The translations under genes and the position numbers were made by a program. From the NCBI GenBank assembly GCA_017534595.1, contig JAFXVY010000113.1, positions 1 through 64,000 of the forward strand: 64,000 nt of DNA, read 5' to 3'. Shown here piece by piece: positions 63,805 through 64,000 of the stretch (its first letter is position 1; each line of letters starts with the position of its first letter). Under the pieces are notes generated by a model. It was not told the origin of the DNA and did no database searches. It saw only the letters and a list, made by a program, of their open reading frames with translations. This DNA is from Ruminococcus sp. (lineage in GTDB: Bacteria; Bacillota; Clostridia; Oscillospirales; Ruminococcaceae).

Positions 63805-64000
63805 ATGGCAGAATCGCCGACCAAGGAAATCACCACAACGGACGTCGCCCAGACGGTCAACGCAACCAACTTCCTGTTCATTGACAACAACGGCACGTTC
63901 AACAAAGCGAGTTTCGACAAGGTGTTCGAGAAGGCAGGCAGCTATACTCCGCTGCTCGGAACTGCACTGTCTCACAACAACATCTTTCGAGGCGCAAACT
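63805..64000 (+). CDS. Phage structural protein (partial, runs off window)
   Basis: 65 codons visible from ATG 63805, behind AAGGGGG. Begins AESPTKEITTTDVAQTVNAT; probably a tail fiber or receptor-binding component by position. Confidence 0.65.
   Translation, partial: MAESPTKEITTTDVAQTVNATNFLFIDNNGTFNKASFDKVFEKAGSYTPLLGTALSHNNIFRGAN

Larger units (their letters stand above)
19191..64000. mobile_element. Siphovirus prophage (left part; continues beyond window)
   Basis: Bounded on the left by a tRNA 3' fragment and an integrase. It contains a lysogeny module, replication genes, an iteron cluster, terminase, portal, capsid and tail genes in canonical order. Lysis genes and the right attachment site are not within the window. 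Confidence 0.95.

Noticed and set aside
1..64000. CRISPR array or cas genes
   Set aside because: No regularly spaced identical repeats with unique spacers and no cas-like proteins were seen; the only arrays are iterons and decayed repeats.

Overview
The window looks like the chromosome of a gut or rumen Firmicute of the Oscillospiraceae, most likely Ruminococcus or a close relative. This is inferred from moderate G+C, strong AGGAGG ribosome sites, frequent GTG and TTG starts, and gene content typical of Clostridia (DUF2800/DUF2815 phage replication genes, MobC, DUF1273). The species cannot be fixed from this sequence alone.

Layout. (1) 1-10.4 kb is the edge of an integrated mobilizable or conjugative element. 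It holds a MobC relaxosome gene, an oriT-like cluster of inverted repeats, about 1.8 kb of gene-free DNA with decayed repeats, and a complete type I restriction-modification operon (hsdR-hsdM-hsdS). This is followed by a tyrosine recombinase and an oppositely oriented silent hsdS copy. Three inverted-repeat pairs link the two hsdS genes, so this is a shufflon-like phase-variable specificity locus. A C-terminal fragment of a DUF1273/SLOG gene follows. (2) 10.4-18.9 kb is host-type DNA: an operon of a NUDIX hydrolase, a DUF3592-like membrane protein and a fused beta-lactamase-like/acyltransferase-like hydrolase; then an OmpR/histidine-kinase pair and a tannase-like lipoprotein whose promoters share an 11-bp-phased TTCAAT direct repeat; then an orphan ribbon-helix-helix protein. 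(3) 19.19 kb to the window end is the left approximately 45 kb of a siphovirus prophage. It is inserted at a tRNA 3' end (probably tRNA-Ser) whose 23-bp fragment marks the left attachment site.

Prophage organisation. The integrase, a membrane-anchored Mrr-type nuclease with an FtsK-gamma domain, and the repressor are read leftward. A divergent control region carries three copies of CACTATAWGTG placed in or beside two sigma-70 promoters. Rightward come a Cro-like HTH, a BRO antirepressor, a recombination/replication block (DUF2800, DUF2815, family A polymerase, C5 methyltransferase, many small proteins, MazG-like protein, VapE-type primase/helicase), an iteron cluster likely to be the origin, VRR-NUC nuclease and SNF2 helicase. 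A compact RNA with two interleaved 9-bp helices (pseudoknot topology) starts just after an extended -10 promoter between the replication and packaging blocks. The late block runs terminase, portal, minor capsid, terminator, scaffold, major capsid, Ig-like protein, head-tail connectors, major tail protein, chaperone, Gp15, tape measure, distal tail protein and a large tail protein, and leaves the window inside a further structural gene.

Probable lesions in the prophage are an N6-methyltransferase gene split by a frameshift, a small gene interrupted by an amber codon, and a 36-bp tandem duplication. The most interesting items are the pseudoknot RNA, the iteron origin, the Mrr-TM-FtsK-gamma protein, the phase-variable hsdS locus, and the shared operator of the two-component system.
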